DNA of 64,000 nucleotides from Actinopolyspora alba (GTDB lineage: Bacteria > Actinomycetota > Actinomycetes > Mycobacteriales > Pseudonocardiaceae), in contig NZ_FOMZ01000012.1 of assembly GCF_900112765.1 (NCBI RefSeq), positions 1 through 64,000 on the forward strand. The letters run 5' to 3'. The translations under genes and the position numbers were made by a program. Below, in pieces: positions 55,291 through 63,629 of the stretch. How positions within the stretch are numbered: the stretch's first letter is position 1; every line of letters begins with the position of its first letter. A model generated the notes under the pieces. It was given only the letters and a program-made list of their open reading frames with translations, did no database searches and was not told the origin of the DNA.

Positions 55291-56820
55291 ATGCGGACAG
55301 TCACCGGCCCCACCGAGCGTGTTGTCGTCGTGGGCGCGGGACTTTCCGGATTGACCGCTGCGCTGCACCTGCTCGGAGCGGGACGCGAGGTGACACTCGT
55401 CGAGGCTGAGGATTTCCCGGGAGGCCGTGCGGGGCGGCTGGACATCGCGGGATACCGCATGGACACCGGACCGACCGTGTTGACCATGCCGGAACTTCTG
55501 GACGAGGCGCTGGCGGCGGTGGGTGAATCGGTACAGAACCGGCTGGAGCTGATACCGCTGGATCCGGCCTACCGCGCACGGTTCGCGGACGGTTCGAGTA
55601 TCGATGTTCGTACCGACGCGGCGGCCATGGAACAACAGGTACGGGAGTTCGCGGGTCCCGACGAGGCAGCGGGTTACCGCCGGTTACGACAGTGGTTGAG
55701 CAGGCTCTACTCGGTACAGTACGAGACCTTCATCAATGCCAATTTCGACTCTCCGCTGAATCTGCTGGACCCGAATCTCGCCCGGTTGGCCGCGGTGGGC
55801 GGTTTCGGGGGGCTGCACCGCGGGATCGGCCGGTTCCTGCGGGACGAACGACTGCGACGCGTCTTCTCGTTCCAGGCCTTGTACGCGGGGGTCGCACCGC
55901 ACAACGCGCTTGCCGCGTACGCGGTGATCTCCTACATGGACACGGTACGGGGCGTGTACTTCCCACGCGGCGGTATGCGAGCGGTGCCGGACGCGTTGGC
56001 CGCGGCGGCCGCCGGTGCGGGAGCGGTGTTCCGGTACGGCAGCTCGGTGACGGACCTGGAACGTCGTGGACAACGGATCACCGCTGTGCACACCGAGCAC
56101 GGTGAACGCATTCCGTGTGACTCGGTGGTGCTCACTCCCGATCTTCCCGTCTCCTACCGGTTGCTGGGTCGTGCTCCGCGACGTCCCGTACGACTGCGCG
56201 CGGCTCCCTCGGCGTTGCTGATACACGCCGGGACGAACCGGGATCAGCCGGAACTGAGTCACCACACGCTCTCGTTCGGACAGGCGTGGAAAGGCACCTT
56301 CGACGAGTTGACACGTCACGGGAAGCTGATGAGCGACCCTTCGGTACTGATTACGAATCCCACTCGCAGCGACCCCTCACTCGCACCGGCGGGCAAGCAC
56401 CTGCACCACGTGCTGGTTCCCTGCCCCAACCTGGACCTCGCCCGCCCCGATTGGGACGCCATCTCGAACGGCTACGCGCGAGAAGTGATCGACTCACTGC
56501 AGCACCGGCTCATGCCCGGATTCGAATCCTCGATGGAGGTCAGCCGCATAGTTACACCGGCGGACTGGGCGGCGCGGGGGATGCTCGCCGGCACCCCGTT
56601 CAGCGCGGCGCACACGTTCGCCCAGACCGGCCCCTTCCGCCCGAGAAACCTGGTCAGCGGCATCGAGAACGCGGTCCTGGCGGGCTGCGGAACCACCCCG
56701 GGCGTAGGGGTTCCCACCGTGGTGTTGTCCGGCAAGCTGGCAGCTCACCGAGTCACCGGGAACGGCCGAGGTGGGCGGGGAACTCGCCGTGCACCGGGCG
56801 TCGGATCGGCCGCACGATGA
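55291..56820 (+). CDS. crtI: Phytoene desaturase CrtI
   Basis: FAD-dependent desaturase that converts phytoene to lycopene or neurosporene in the membrane. The 509-residue protein has the N-terminal FAD motif VVVVGAGLSGLTAALHLL plus EAEDFPGGRAGRL. The C-terminal bacterial phytoene dehydrogenase signature is GCGTTPGVGVPTVVLSGKLAA. Length is normal. It heads a crtI-crtB-idi operon; its stop overlaps the crtB start (ATGA). Confidence 0.95.
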   Translation: MRTVTGPTERVVVVGAGLSGLTAALHLLGAGREVTLVEAEDFPGGRAGRLDIAGYRMDTGPTVLTMPELLDEALAAVGESVQNRLELIPLDPAYRARFADGSSIDVRTDAAAMEQQVREFAGPDEAAGYRRLRQWLSRLYSVQYETFINANFDSPLNLLDPNLARLAAVGGFGGLHRGIGRFLRDERLRRVFSFQALYAGVAPHNALAAYAVISYMDTVRGVYFPRGGMRAVPDALAAAAAGAGAVFRYGSSVTDLERRGQRITAVHTEHGERIPCDSVVLTPDLPVSYRLLGRAPRRPVRLRAAPSALLIHAGTNRDQPELSHHTLSFGQAWKGTFDELTRHGKLMSDPSVLITNPTRSDPSLAPAGKHLHHVLVPCPNLDLARPDWDAISNGYAREVIDSLQHRLMPGFESSMEVSRIVTPADWAARGMLAGTPFSAAHTFAQTGPFRPRNLVSGIENAVLAGCGTTPGVGVPTVVLSGKLAAHRVTGNGRGGRGTRRAPGVGSAAR

Positions 56821-57803
56821 GCGAGCGGGAGCTGGACGCGGCCGGTATCCACTCGCCGGGGCTCCGGGCCGCCTATCGCCGGAGTCGTGAGCTCAACGCG
56901 AGACACGGGCGTACCTACTTCCTGGCCACACGGCTGTTGCCGCCGTCGCGCCGTCCGGCGATACACGCGTTGTACGGTTTGGCACGGGAAGTCGACGACA
57001 TCGTCGACGAGCCACGGGGATCCCTCGAGCAACGGACCCGGCATGCCCGGATCGACGACCTGTGGGCGGAACTGGACCGGGGATTCGCGGGTGAGCGAAG
57101 CGAGCTCGCGGTGGTCAGGGCGGTGGTGGACACCGCGAACCGCTACGGGCTCGAACAGCGGCACTTCAACTCCTTCATGGCTTCGATGCGGCAGGACCTG
57201 ACCGTCGCCGGGTACCGGAACCGCGCGGAACTGGACGAGTACGTCCATGGCTCGGCCGAAGTCATCGGTTTACAGGTGCTCCCCGTGCTGGGGACCCGGT
57301 GCCCGCCGGAGGAAGCGGCTCCTTACGCGGCGGCACTGGGAAACGCGTTCCAGCTCACCAACTTCCTGCGCGATGTCGGTGAGGATCTGCGCAAGGGACG
57401 CGTGTACCTGCCCGCCGACGAGCTGCTCGCTTTCGGCGTCGACGAGCCGAGACTGCGGCGCTGCCTGGAGACGGGGAAAGCGGATCGAAGGGTTCGCAGC
57501 GCACTCGCCGATCAGATCGCCCGTACCAGAGCGATCTACCGGTATGCCGCCGAAGGGATCGAAATGTTGGATCCGATCTCACGTCCGTGCATCGCCACGG
57601 CCTACACGCTCTACGGTGAGATACTGGATCGGATAGTGGAATCGGGGTACGACGTGTTCGCCAATCGTGTCTCGGTGTCGCGGTCACGCGGATTCGGTGT
57701 GGCGCTGCGTGGCACTGTTCCCGTAGTCACCGCCCGGATTCGGGCACGGTTGACGGATAGTGTCGGTCAGGTGTCGTCCAGTTCTGTGTTGGGTGGTAGG
57801 TAA
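56817..57803 (+). CDS. crtB: Phytoene synthase CrtB
   Basis: Condenses two geranylgeranyl diphosphates to phytoene, the first committed carotenoid step. The 328-residue prenyl-synthase-fold protein has the two Asp-rich motifs DDIVDE (about 60-65) and NFLRDVGEDLRKGRVYLP (about 185-202). The N-terminal HGRTYFLATRLLP is also typical. ATG at 56817 overlaps the crtI stop. Its substrate needs a GGPP synthase, which is not in the window. Confidence 0.95.
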   Translation: MSERELDAAGIHSPGLRAAYRRSRELNARHGRTYFLATRLLPPSRRPAIHALYGLAREVDDIVDEPRGSLEQRTRHARIDDLWAELDRGFAGERSELAVVRAVVDTANRYGLEQRHFNSFMASMRQDLTVAGYRNRAELDEYVHGSAEVIGLQVLPVLGTRCPPEEAAPYAAALGNAFQLTNFLRDVGEDLRKGRVYLPADELLAFGVDEPRLRRCLETGKADRRVRSALADQIARTRAIYRYAAEGIEMLDPISRPCIATAYTLYGEILDRIVESGYDVFANRVSVSRSRGFGVALRGTVPVVTARIRARLTDSVGQVSSSSVLGGR

Positions 57804-57806
57804 CCG

Positions 57807-58379
57807 ATGGACTCGAGCTCCCCCGTTTCTGACGGGGAATTCGTGGTTCTGCTCGACGACTCGGGTGAGCCAGTGGGTACGGCACCGAAATCCGAAGTGC
57901 ACCACGGTGACACTCCGCTGCATCTGGCCTTTTCCTGCTATGTCTTCGACTCCGCGGGAGAACTGCTGGTTACCCGTCGTGCGCTTCAGAAACGAACTTG
58001 GCCCGGTGTTTGGACGAACTCGTGCTGTGGGCATCCGGCGCCCGGTGAACCGATGGATGCCGCGGTGCGACGCAGGGTACGGGAGGAGCTCGGGATCGAG
58101 ATCGGGACGCCGCGGCTGCGGTTGCCGAACTTTCGTTACCGAGCCGTCGACGTCACGGGGGTGGTGGAAAACGAGTGGTGCCCGGTGTACACGGCCGTGA
58201 CCGACGAACCACCCGTGCCGGCCCCGTCCGAGATCGCGGACTGGAAACAGGTGGGCTGGGAGGACTTCGTGCTGCTGGCGATGCGAACCCCGTGGGCGAT
58301 CAGCCCTTGGGCGGTCGAACAGGTTCCGCTGCTGAACACCGTGTTCGAGGAATCCTCGAACACGGTGGAAGCAGGGTAG
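57807..58379 (+). CDS. idi: Isopentenyl-diphosphate delta-isomerase (type I)
   Basis: Nudix-fold isomerase interconverting IPP and DMAPP; boosts precursor supply for carotenoids. The 190-residue protein shows LAFSCYVFDSAGELLVTRRA, the catalytic Cys/His segment WPGVWTNSCCGHPAPGE and RRVREELGIE. It begins 3 bp after the crtB stop. The 3' end carries a 31-bp perfect palindrome in the coding sequence (58337-58367). Confidence 0.95.
   Translation: MDSSSPVSDGEFVVLLDDSGEPVGTAPKSEVHHGDTPLHLAFSCYVFDSAGELLVTRRALQKRTWPGVWTNSCCGHPAPGEPMDAAVRRRVREELGIEIGTPRLRLPNFRYRAVDVTGVVENEWCPVYTAVTDEPPVPAPSEIADWKQVGWEDFVLLAMRTPWAISPWAVEQVPLLNTVFEESSNTVEAG
58337..58367. repeat. 31-bp perfect palindrome at the 3' end of idi
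   Basis: 15-bp arm CACCGTGTTCGAGGA (58337-58351), one central A, then its exact reverse complement (58353-58367). It encodes the symmetric peptide NTVFEESSNTV and ends 9 nt before the stop codon. In RNA it would form a long hairpin with a tiny loop. It could stop transcription before crtT, stabilise the upstream mRNA, or be a protein-binding site. Confidence 0.9.
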
Positions 58380-58590
58380 GAGCCGAAGAGAACGGCGTGA
58401 GTTCGTCGACCGCGACCGCTGTTCGGCACGGCGGGCGAATCGGCCCGAAGTGATCGGGATACCTCGCGAGACCGGACCGCCCACCGCTCGCACGGTTACG
58501 TGAAAGCCGGTCAACCGCGGCAGGACGCCGAGTCAAATGCCCGCTACCACACGCGCTGGTTCTGCTACGAGTTCCATGTAAGGACTGCTG

Positions 58591-59310
58591 ATGCCTTCCC
58601 GGTACCCCGTCGTGGGTGGTTTCGAGCAGAGCGCTCGACAGTACGACCGGCTGGTCGGAATCAACCCCGGATATCATCGCGCGCTGCGGCGATCGGCACG
58701 TCGGCTGCACCTGCCCGACGACGGCCGCGGACTGCGGTTGCTGGATGCGGGTTGCGGCACCGGCGCGTCCACCGCGGCACTGCTCCGAATCGCGCCGCGC
58801 GCGCACATCGTGGCCACGGACGCTTCCGCGAACATGCTGGCACAGGCCGAACGCAAGTCCTGGCCGGACAAGGTGGAGTTCGTTCACGCACCGTTGGACG
58901 GACTCGAAGAAGCAGGTGTGCGCGGACCGTTCGACGGGATCATGGCGGCTTATCTGCTCCGCAACCTCTCCGACCCCGATGCCGGGCTACGCGTACTGCG
59001 CGAGTTGCTCGCACCCGGCGCTCGCCTGGCACTGCACGAGTTCTCCGTGCGGAACCGCCCCGTCTCCCGACTCGTCTGGTCGGCGGTGTGTTGGAGCGTG
59101 ATCATTCCCGCCGGTGAACTTAGTACGCGGGGCTCGGGAATTCACCCCTACCTGTGGCGCAGCGTGCTGAGGTTCGACTCGACCGAACAGCTCGCCGCGC
59201 GGATGCGTCGGAACGGCCTGGTCGGAGTACGTCTCGGCTCGATGTCGGGATGGCAGCGGGGCATCGTGCACACCCTGATCGGAAAGCGACCCGAGACGGC
59301 GGAAGCATGA
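58591..59310 (+). CDS. crtT: SAM methyltransferase of the carotenoid cluster (CrtT-like)
   Basis: 239-residue class I methyltransferase with motif I LLDAGCGTGASTAALL (about 50-65), then IVATDASANMLAQAE and LAPGARLALHEFSV. It resembles the UbiE-like CrtT found with crtU in actinobacterial isorenieratene clusters. ATG at 58591 has AAGGA 7 nt upstream. Its stop overlaps the crtU start (ATGA). A carotenoid or quinone end-group substrate is inferred from context. Confidence 0.8.
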   Translation: MPSRYPVVGGFEQSARQYDRLVGINPGYHRALRRSARRLHLPDDGRGLRLLDAGCGTGASTAALLRIAPRAHIVATDASANMLAQAERKSWPDKVEFVHAPLDGLEEAGVRGPFDGIMAAYLLRNLSDPDAGLRVLRELLAPGARLALHEFSVRNRPVSRLVWSAVCWSVIIPAGELSTRGSGIHPYLWRSVLRFDSTEQLAARMRRNGLVGVRLGSMSGWQRGIVHTLIGKRPETAEA

Positions 59311-60905
59311 TGCGCGGTTTCACGACTTACCGATCGGCCGGTGACAACGGGTACGGTGGGCACGGACCTCCCGGGCTGGACCGCAGGGCGGTGCCGCATC
59401 CCCCACACGACGGCACGCCGGACACGAGTCATCTCGCGCGTGTTCCCCGGGTAGCGGTGATCGGCGGTGGCATCGCCGGACTCGCGACGGCCACCTGTCT
59501 GGCCGAGCGCGGCGTCGGGGTCACGGTGCTGGAAGCACAGGGTCGGTTGGGTGGACGTGTCGGTGGTTGGCGGACCACGCTCTCGGACGGCTCGGACGTC
59601 GGTATGAATCGTGGGTTCCACGCGTTCTTCCGGCAGTACTACAACCTTCGCGCACTTCTGCGGCGTGCCGATCCGGACCTTTCGGGACTGACCGCGCTTC
59701 CGGACTATCCGCTGCTGCACAGTGCCGGATATCGGGACACTTTCGCCGGGCTGCCACGTACTCCACCGTGGAATGCCCTCGCGTTCGTCGCACGAAGTCC
59801 CACGTTCAGCTGGCGTGACCTCCCACGACTCGGAACCCGTGCCGCGTTGCCGCTGGCACAGGTGTCGGTCCCGGAGATCTACGAGCGTCTGGACCATCTG
59901 GACGCGGACACGCTGCTCAATCGAATACGCTTTCCCCCGGCTGCCAAACATCTGGCGTTCGAGGTGTTCTCCCGCAGCTTCTTCGCCGCTCCCACCGAGC
60001 TGTCCGCCGCCGAACTGGCGACGATGTTTCACATCTATTTCCTCGGCTCCAGCGAGGGACTGCTGTTCGACGTGGCGGCGAACTCGTTCCCGGAAGCGTT
60101 GTGGAATCCGCTGGCTGAATACCTGGTCGAACACGGTGTGACCCTGATCACCGACACCCCGGTCAGGTCCTTGGAACGGGGATCCGACCGACGCTTCGCG
60201 GTACGTTCGGAGTCCGCGGGAGCACCAGAATCCGGTATTCCGGAATTCGACGCGGTGGTACTGGCCACCGACACCGCTGGGCTGCGGGGCATCGTCGGCA
60301 ACTCACCCGATCTGGGGACGTCACGGTGGCGAACACGGATAGCTGAGTTGCGCGAGGCACCGCCGTTTCTGGTCTCCCGAGTGTGGTTGGACCGACCGGT
60401 TCGCCGGGACAGACCCGGTTTCCTCGGAACGAGTGGCTACGGGCCACTGGACAACATCAGCGTGTTGGAACGCTACGAGCACGAAGCCGCCCGTTGGGCG
60501 GGAGATCGCGGGGGTTCCGTGCTCGAGCTGCACGGTTACGCACTACCGGGTGAACCATCCCTCGAGAGCATGCGATCGCGGATGCTGTCGGAACTGGCCA
60601 GGATATATCCGGAAACCGAAGCAGCGGGCATCGTGGACGAGCGTCACGAACTGCGAGCCGACTGCCCGCTGTTTCCGCCCGGCGGTTTCGCGGAGCGTCC
60701 CGGGGTGCGAACGCCCGATCCGGCGCTGATGCTGGCAGGAGACCTGGTGCGTGTCGACCTACCGGTCGCCCTGATGGAACGCGCCGCCACAACAGGGATG
60801 CGAGCCGCGAACGAGCTGCTGCGCGGGTGGGGTGTGCGGGGACACACCCTGTGGAGCGTTCCCGACCGTGGCCGATTCGCCCTGTTGCGCGGTCTGGGAG
60901 GCTGA
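59307..60905 (+). CDS. crtU: FAD-dependent carotenoid oxidoreductase (CrtU-like)
   Basis: 532-residue flavoprotein with VAVIGGGIAGLATATCLAERG (split FAD motif, about 49-69) and LEAQGRLGGRVGGW. MNRGFHAFFRQYYNLRALLR, LSAAELATMFHIYFLGSSEG and the C-terminal LAGDLVRVDLPVALMERAATTG fit the CrtU (beta-carotene desaturase/methylase) family, which makes aromatic rings in isorenieratene. A 40-residue polar leader precedes the FAD motif. ATG at 59307 overlaps the crtT stop; the next codon pair gives an ATG at 59310. Confidence 0.82.
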   Translation: MMRGFTTYRSAGDNGYGGHGPPGLDRRAVPHPPHDGTPDTSHLARVPRVAVIGGGIAGLATATCLAERGVGVTVLEAQGRLGGRVGGWRTTLSDGSDVGMNRGFHAFFRQYYNLRALLRRADPDLSGLTALPDYPLLHSAGYRDTFAGLPRTPPWNALAFVARSPTFSWRDLPRLGTRAALPLAQVSVPEIYERLDHLDADTLLNRIRFPPAAKHLAFEVFSRSFFAAPTELSAAELATMFHIYFLGSSEGLLFDVAANSFPEALWNPLAEYLVEHGVTLITDTPVRSLERGSDRRFAVRSESAGAPESGIPEFDAVVLATDTAGLRGIVGNSPDLGTSRWRTRIAELREAPPFLVSRVWLDRPVRRDRPGFLGTSGYGPLDNISVLERYEHEAARWAGDRGGSVLELHGYALPGEPSLESMRSRMLSELARIYPETEAAGIVDERHELRADCPLFPPGGFAERPGVRTPDPALMLAGDLVRVDLPVALMERAATTGMRAANELLRGWGVRGHTLWSVPDRGRFALLRGLGG

Positions 60906-60946
60906 AACTCGAGTCGGTGGCCCACGAGGCGTACACACCGGCGATG

Positions 60947-60970
60947 GCCGGGAGCAGTACGGCTCCCGGC
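60947..60970. terminator. Hairpin between convergent crtU and Rieske genes
   Basis: GCCGGGAGC-AGTACG-GCTCCCGGC: a perfect 9-bp stem with a 6-nt loop in the 69-bp convergent gap. Probably terminates transcripts from both sides. Confidence 0.75.
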
Positions 60971-60974
60971 GCAC

Positions 60975-61994
60975 TCAGCCGGGAAACCGCCCGGTGCTGC
61001 GCAGTTCGTAGCGCCGTTCGGCATAGGCGAGGTCGTCGGCCCACAACCGCAGTGCCACCCGTCGCATCAACGGGCGCAGCAAGCCTGCCGCGGGCAGCGC
61101 CATCCGGAACCCGGGACGTCGGGAGTAGGCGACCGTGGCCTCGATGACGGCGGTGCGCGGACCGCCGTCGGAACCGGTTTCCAGCGGTGTGGCGTGGGTT
61201 TCCACCACGCTACCGACCCCCTCCCCCTCAACGATGCGCATCACCACGGTACGCGGATCCGGGCAGTGGAAAGTGGCGGTTACCGGCACCCCGATCCCGC
61301 GGGACAGCCGGAACGAGACGAGCACCTCGAAGAAGTCCTCCTGCTCGCTGCTCTCGAATTCCGGGGCGCGCCGCACGCTGAGGTTGGCGAACGAGTAGGG
61401 ATGGAACCACGAACCGTGCCAGGGATCCAGCCGATTGGCCACCACGTCGTCGGGTTCGCAGACACCGGTCGCGGTGGCCACTTCGGAGATGCTGTCACGC
61501 AGCGGTGGGCGGCGCGGCACCACCGGACGCTCCAGCGGCTGTTCCCCGCCGGAGTCGTCCAGGCGCACCCAGGCCAGCACACCGTCGTCGTAAGTGGGGA
61601 ACGGCGTCCACCACGGACCACCGCGTTCGTCCAGTCTGAGCCCGTGCCAGCGGCAGACCAACTGTCCGCAGTCCACCGCTGCCTGCCCGAGCGGCGCTCC
61701 CAGATGCGGGCAGGCACCCGGACCCGCGTGCAGCGCGCCGTCCTCGGTACGCCACGCGACCACCTCGGTGCCGGCCACGGTACGGGCGAAGGGGCTGCGT
61801 CGGTCGATCTGCGCGCTACCCGCCAGCACGAACCAGTTACCGGACGGGCGCGCCCGGGCGCGTTTGAGGGCGGCCGCGATCAGCGAAGGGCGGGCCTCGC
61901 GCCATGTTCCCTCCTGCCGCGCCCAGTCGGAAACCCGCAACTTGCGAAGTGGCAGTGCGTTGCGTACCGAATTCCCGTTCGAGAAGCCGAACAT
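60975..61994 (-). CDS. Rieske oxygenase-like protein (DUF5914 type)
   Basis: 339-residue protein with a Rieske [2Fe-2S] domain: CPHLGAPLG (CxH, about 116) and CRWHG (CxxH, about 134). A C-terminal helix-grip-type domain has RLDPWHGSWFHPYSF, where two His five residues apart may bind mononuclear iron. The layout matches the DUF5914 Rieske proteins found beside actinobacterial crt genes. ATG at 61994 has GGAG 7 nt upstream. Probable role is oxygenation (ketolation/hydroxylation) of the carotenoid; reaction unproved. Confidence 0.85.
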   Translation of the reverse strand: MFGFSNGNSVRNALPLRKLRVSDWARQEGTWREARPSLIAAALKRARARPSGNWFVLAGSAQIDRRSPFARTVAGTEVVAWRTEDGALHAGPGACPHLGAPLGQAAVDCGQLVCRWHGLRLDERGGPWWTPFPTYDDGVLAWVRLDDSGGEQPLERPVVPRRPPLRDSISEVATATGVCEPDDVVANRLDPWHGSWFHPYSFANLSVRRAPEFESSEQEDFFEVLVSFRLSRGIGVPVTATFHCPDPRTVVMRIVEGEGVGSVVETHATPLETGSDGGPRTAVIEATVAYSRRPGFRMALPAAGLLRPLMRRVALRLWADDLAYAERRYELRSTGRFPG

Positions 61995-62313
61995 GCTGAC
62001 TCCGTTGCTCGATTGGGGGCGACGTCGCGCGAACCGGACGCCGCGAAGACTAACCTGCTGTCGGAGCCGAGGCACACAGGCTCACCGAGGACACGCCCTG
62101 ACGCGAAAGCACCGCACCCGCGCGTGGAGCCGAGCTGCCACCGATGAACGGGACGACTTCGCCGCGAAACCCCGAAAGCCACTAAACCCTGGAACGGGCC
62201 ATTCTCGAGTTACTCGACCGGAGCTTCCGGCCGGCACCCCCGTGCTTCGCGGAGCGACTCCGACACACTCGGTAATGTACCGGTACGCCGGAACGGCGTG
62301 GAGATCGACCCGA

Positions 62314-62682
62314 TCAGTGTTCGTCCTCCAGGGTGCGGGCCGCGCGGCGCGCGCACTCCCCCAGGTCCTCGGCCGCGGCCGCCGCCTGGTCAAGCGCGAG
62401 GTGAACGGTGCGTTGCTCGGGCACACCGGGATTCTCGTGGCGTTTGGCCAACCCGTCCAACAGAGTCGCGAGACGTTCCCCGATCAGCGTGACCGCACGC
62501 AGCAGCTCGTGACTGAGTTCCAGGCCCGACGATGTGTCGTGCCCGGTGTGGAGCTCGTGTACGGCCTGGTTGAGCCTGTCCGTGTCATGGGCTATAACGC
62601 TCCACGACGGCGTGCTGGTCGTTCGTTTCGGCAACGTGCTCTCCAAACAACCGTGCGACGGTGAACGATTCCGATCGGCCAC
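62314..62682 (-). CDS. Small helical protein of unknown function
   Basis: 122 residues by the GTG start at 62682; the true start may be further in (TTG at about codon 17). The conserved-looking part is an amphipathic helical region (TDRLNQAVHELHTGHDT, then ELLRAVTLIGERLATLLDGL, then a Glu/Ala-rich C-terminal helix). No homology recognised. It stands alone between the Rieske gene and the stress protein. Confidence 0.5.
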   Translation of the reverse strand: MADRNRSPSHGCLESTLPKRTTSTPSWSVIAHDTDRLNQAVHELHTGHDTSSGLELSHELLRAVTLIGERLATLLDGLAKRHENPGVPEQRTVHLALDQAAAAAEDLGECARRAARTLEDEH

Positions 62683-63055
62683 ACGATCAGTTCCGCGACC
62701 GCGGACGATCCCCGGCGAGCCGGTTCGCGTCGAACTTGGTCGCGAGTCGGCGTCGCGGCACGGCAGCGCTGCCGTCGTATCACCGCGACCGGCCCACGCG
62801 GCGTATCCTCGCTCCGCTCCATCGAGGCATCGCGACTCCGGAGGTCGTGGCTTTCCGCCGGTGACATGAACGTACCCGCGAACGATTCAGATCACACTTT
62901 CGTATCGAATTCGGTTGCCGAACCACACCGGAAAGGAGCTCAACCGAGCGGATAGGGCGGATGAGTGGGACAGTCGGGGAACGCGAGAGCACACACCGCC
63001 GCGGCACACGCCACGACGAAGTCGCGATATCAAACGCCGGGATGGACGATGCGTG
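62683..63055. other. Intergenic region upstream of the universal stress protein
   Basis: 373 bp divergent region. The stretch from 62880 to 62930 is A/T-richer and may hold the stress-protein promoter. No gene recognised. Confidence 0.4.
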
Positions 63056-63499
63056 ATGAGCCAGGAAAACCGGATCGTGGTCGGCATCGACGGCTCGGCC
63101 TCCTCATTGGCCGCACTGGACTGGGCCCTCAGCCAGGCCGAACTCACCGGCGCCACCGTGGAAGCCGTTACTGCCTGGGAATACCCGGCGTTCTACAGCT
63201 GGGAGGGTGGTGCGGTGCCACCCAGGGAGTTCGAGAACGCGGCCAGCGTCACCGTGGAGGACGCCGTGGACAACGCGGTGGACCGCCGGGCTGATCCGCC
63301 CCGGGTGCGTACCCACGTCGCACAGGGGGATTCCGCGCAAGTGCTCCTCGACACCGCGGCGGGCGCCGAGCTGCTGGTGGTCGGAAGTCGCGGGCACGGC
63401 GGCTTCGTCGGAGCGCTGCTCGGCTCGGTGAGCCACAAGTGCACCCATCACGCTGAGTGCCCGGTGGTCATCGTGCACGCTTCGTCCGAGCGGCGATAG
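63056..63499 (+). CDS. Universal stress protein (UspA family)
   Basis: 147-residue single-domain Usp. Starts with RIVVGIDGSASSLAALDWAL and ends with the ATP-binding signature GSRGHGGFVGALLGSVS followed by CPVVIVHA. The complete G-x2-G-x9-G(S) pattern suggests an ATP-binding type. The protein is acidic. ATG at 63056 was chosen by family N-terminus over a longer frame. Confidence 0.94.
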   Translation: MSQENRIVVGIDGSASSLAALDWALSQAELTGATVEAVTAWEYPAFYSWEGGAVPPREFENAASVTVEDAVDNAVDRRADPPRVRTHVAQGDSAQVLLDTAAGAELLVVGSRGHGGFVGALLGSVSHKCTHHAECPVVIVHASSERR

Positions 63500-63543
63500 C
63501 TCTCCGCACGCCCTTCACCGGCCAAGCCCTGGCCCCTTCGGCC

Positions 63544-63614
63544 ACGTGGTCGACCCGATACGACCGCCACCGCGTGTCGAGCACGCCGAGTCCGGCACGT
63601 CGGGTCGACCACGT
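63544..63614. repeat. Inverted repeat with 15-bp perfect arms
   Basis: ACGTGGTCGACCCGA (63544-63558) and its reverse complement (63600-63614) flank 41 bp in the gap between the convergent stress-protein and SPW genes. Possible bidirectional terminator, though the loop is long for one. Confidence 0.8.
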
Positions 63615-63629
63615 TCGTCGACCACCTCG

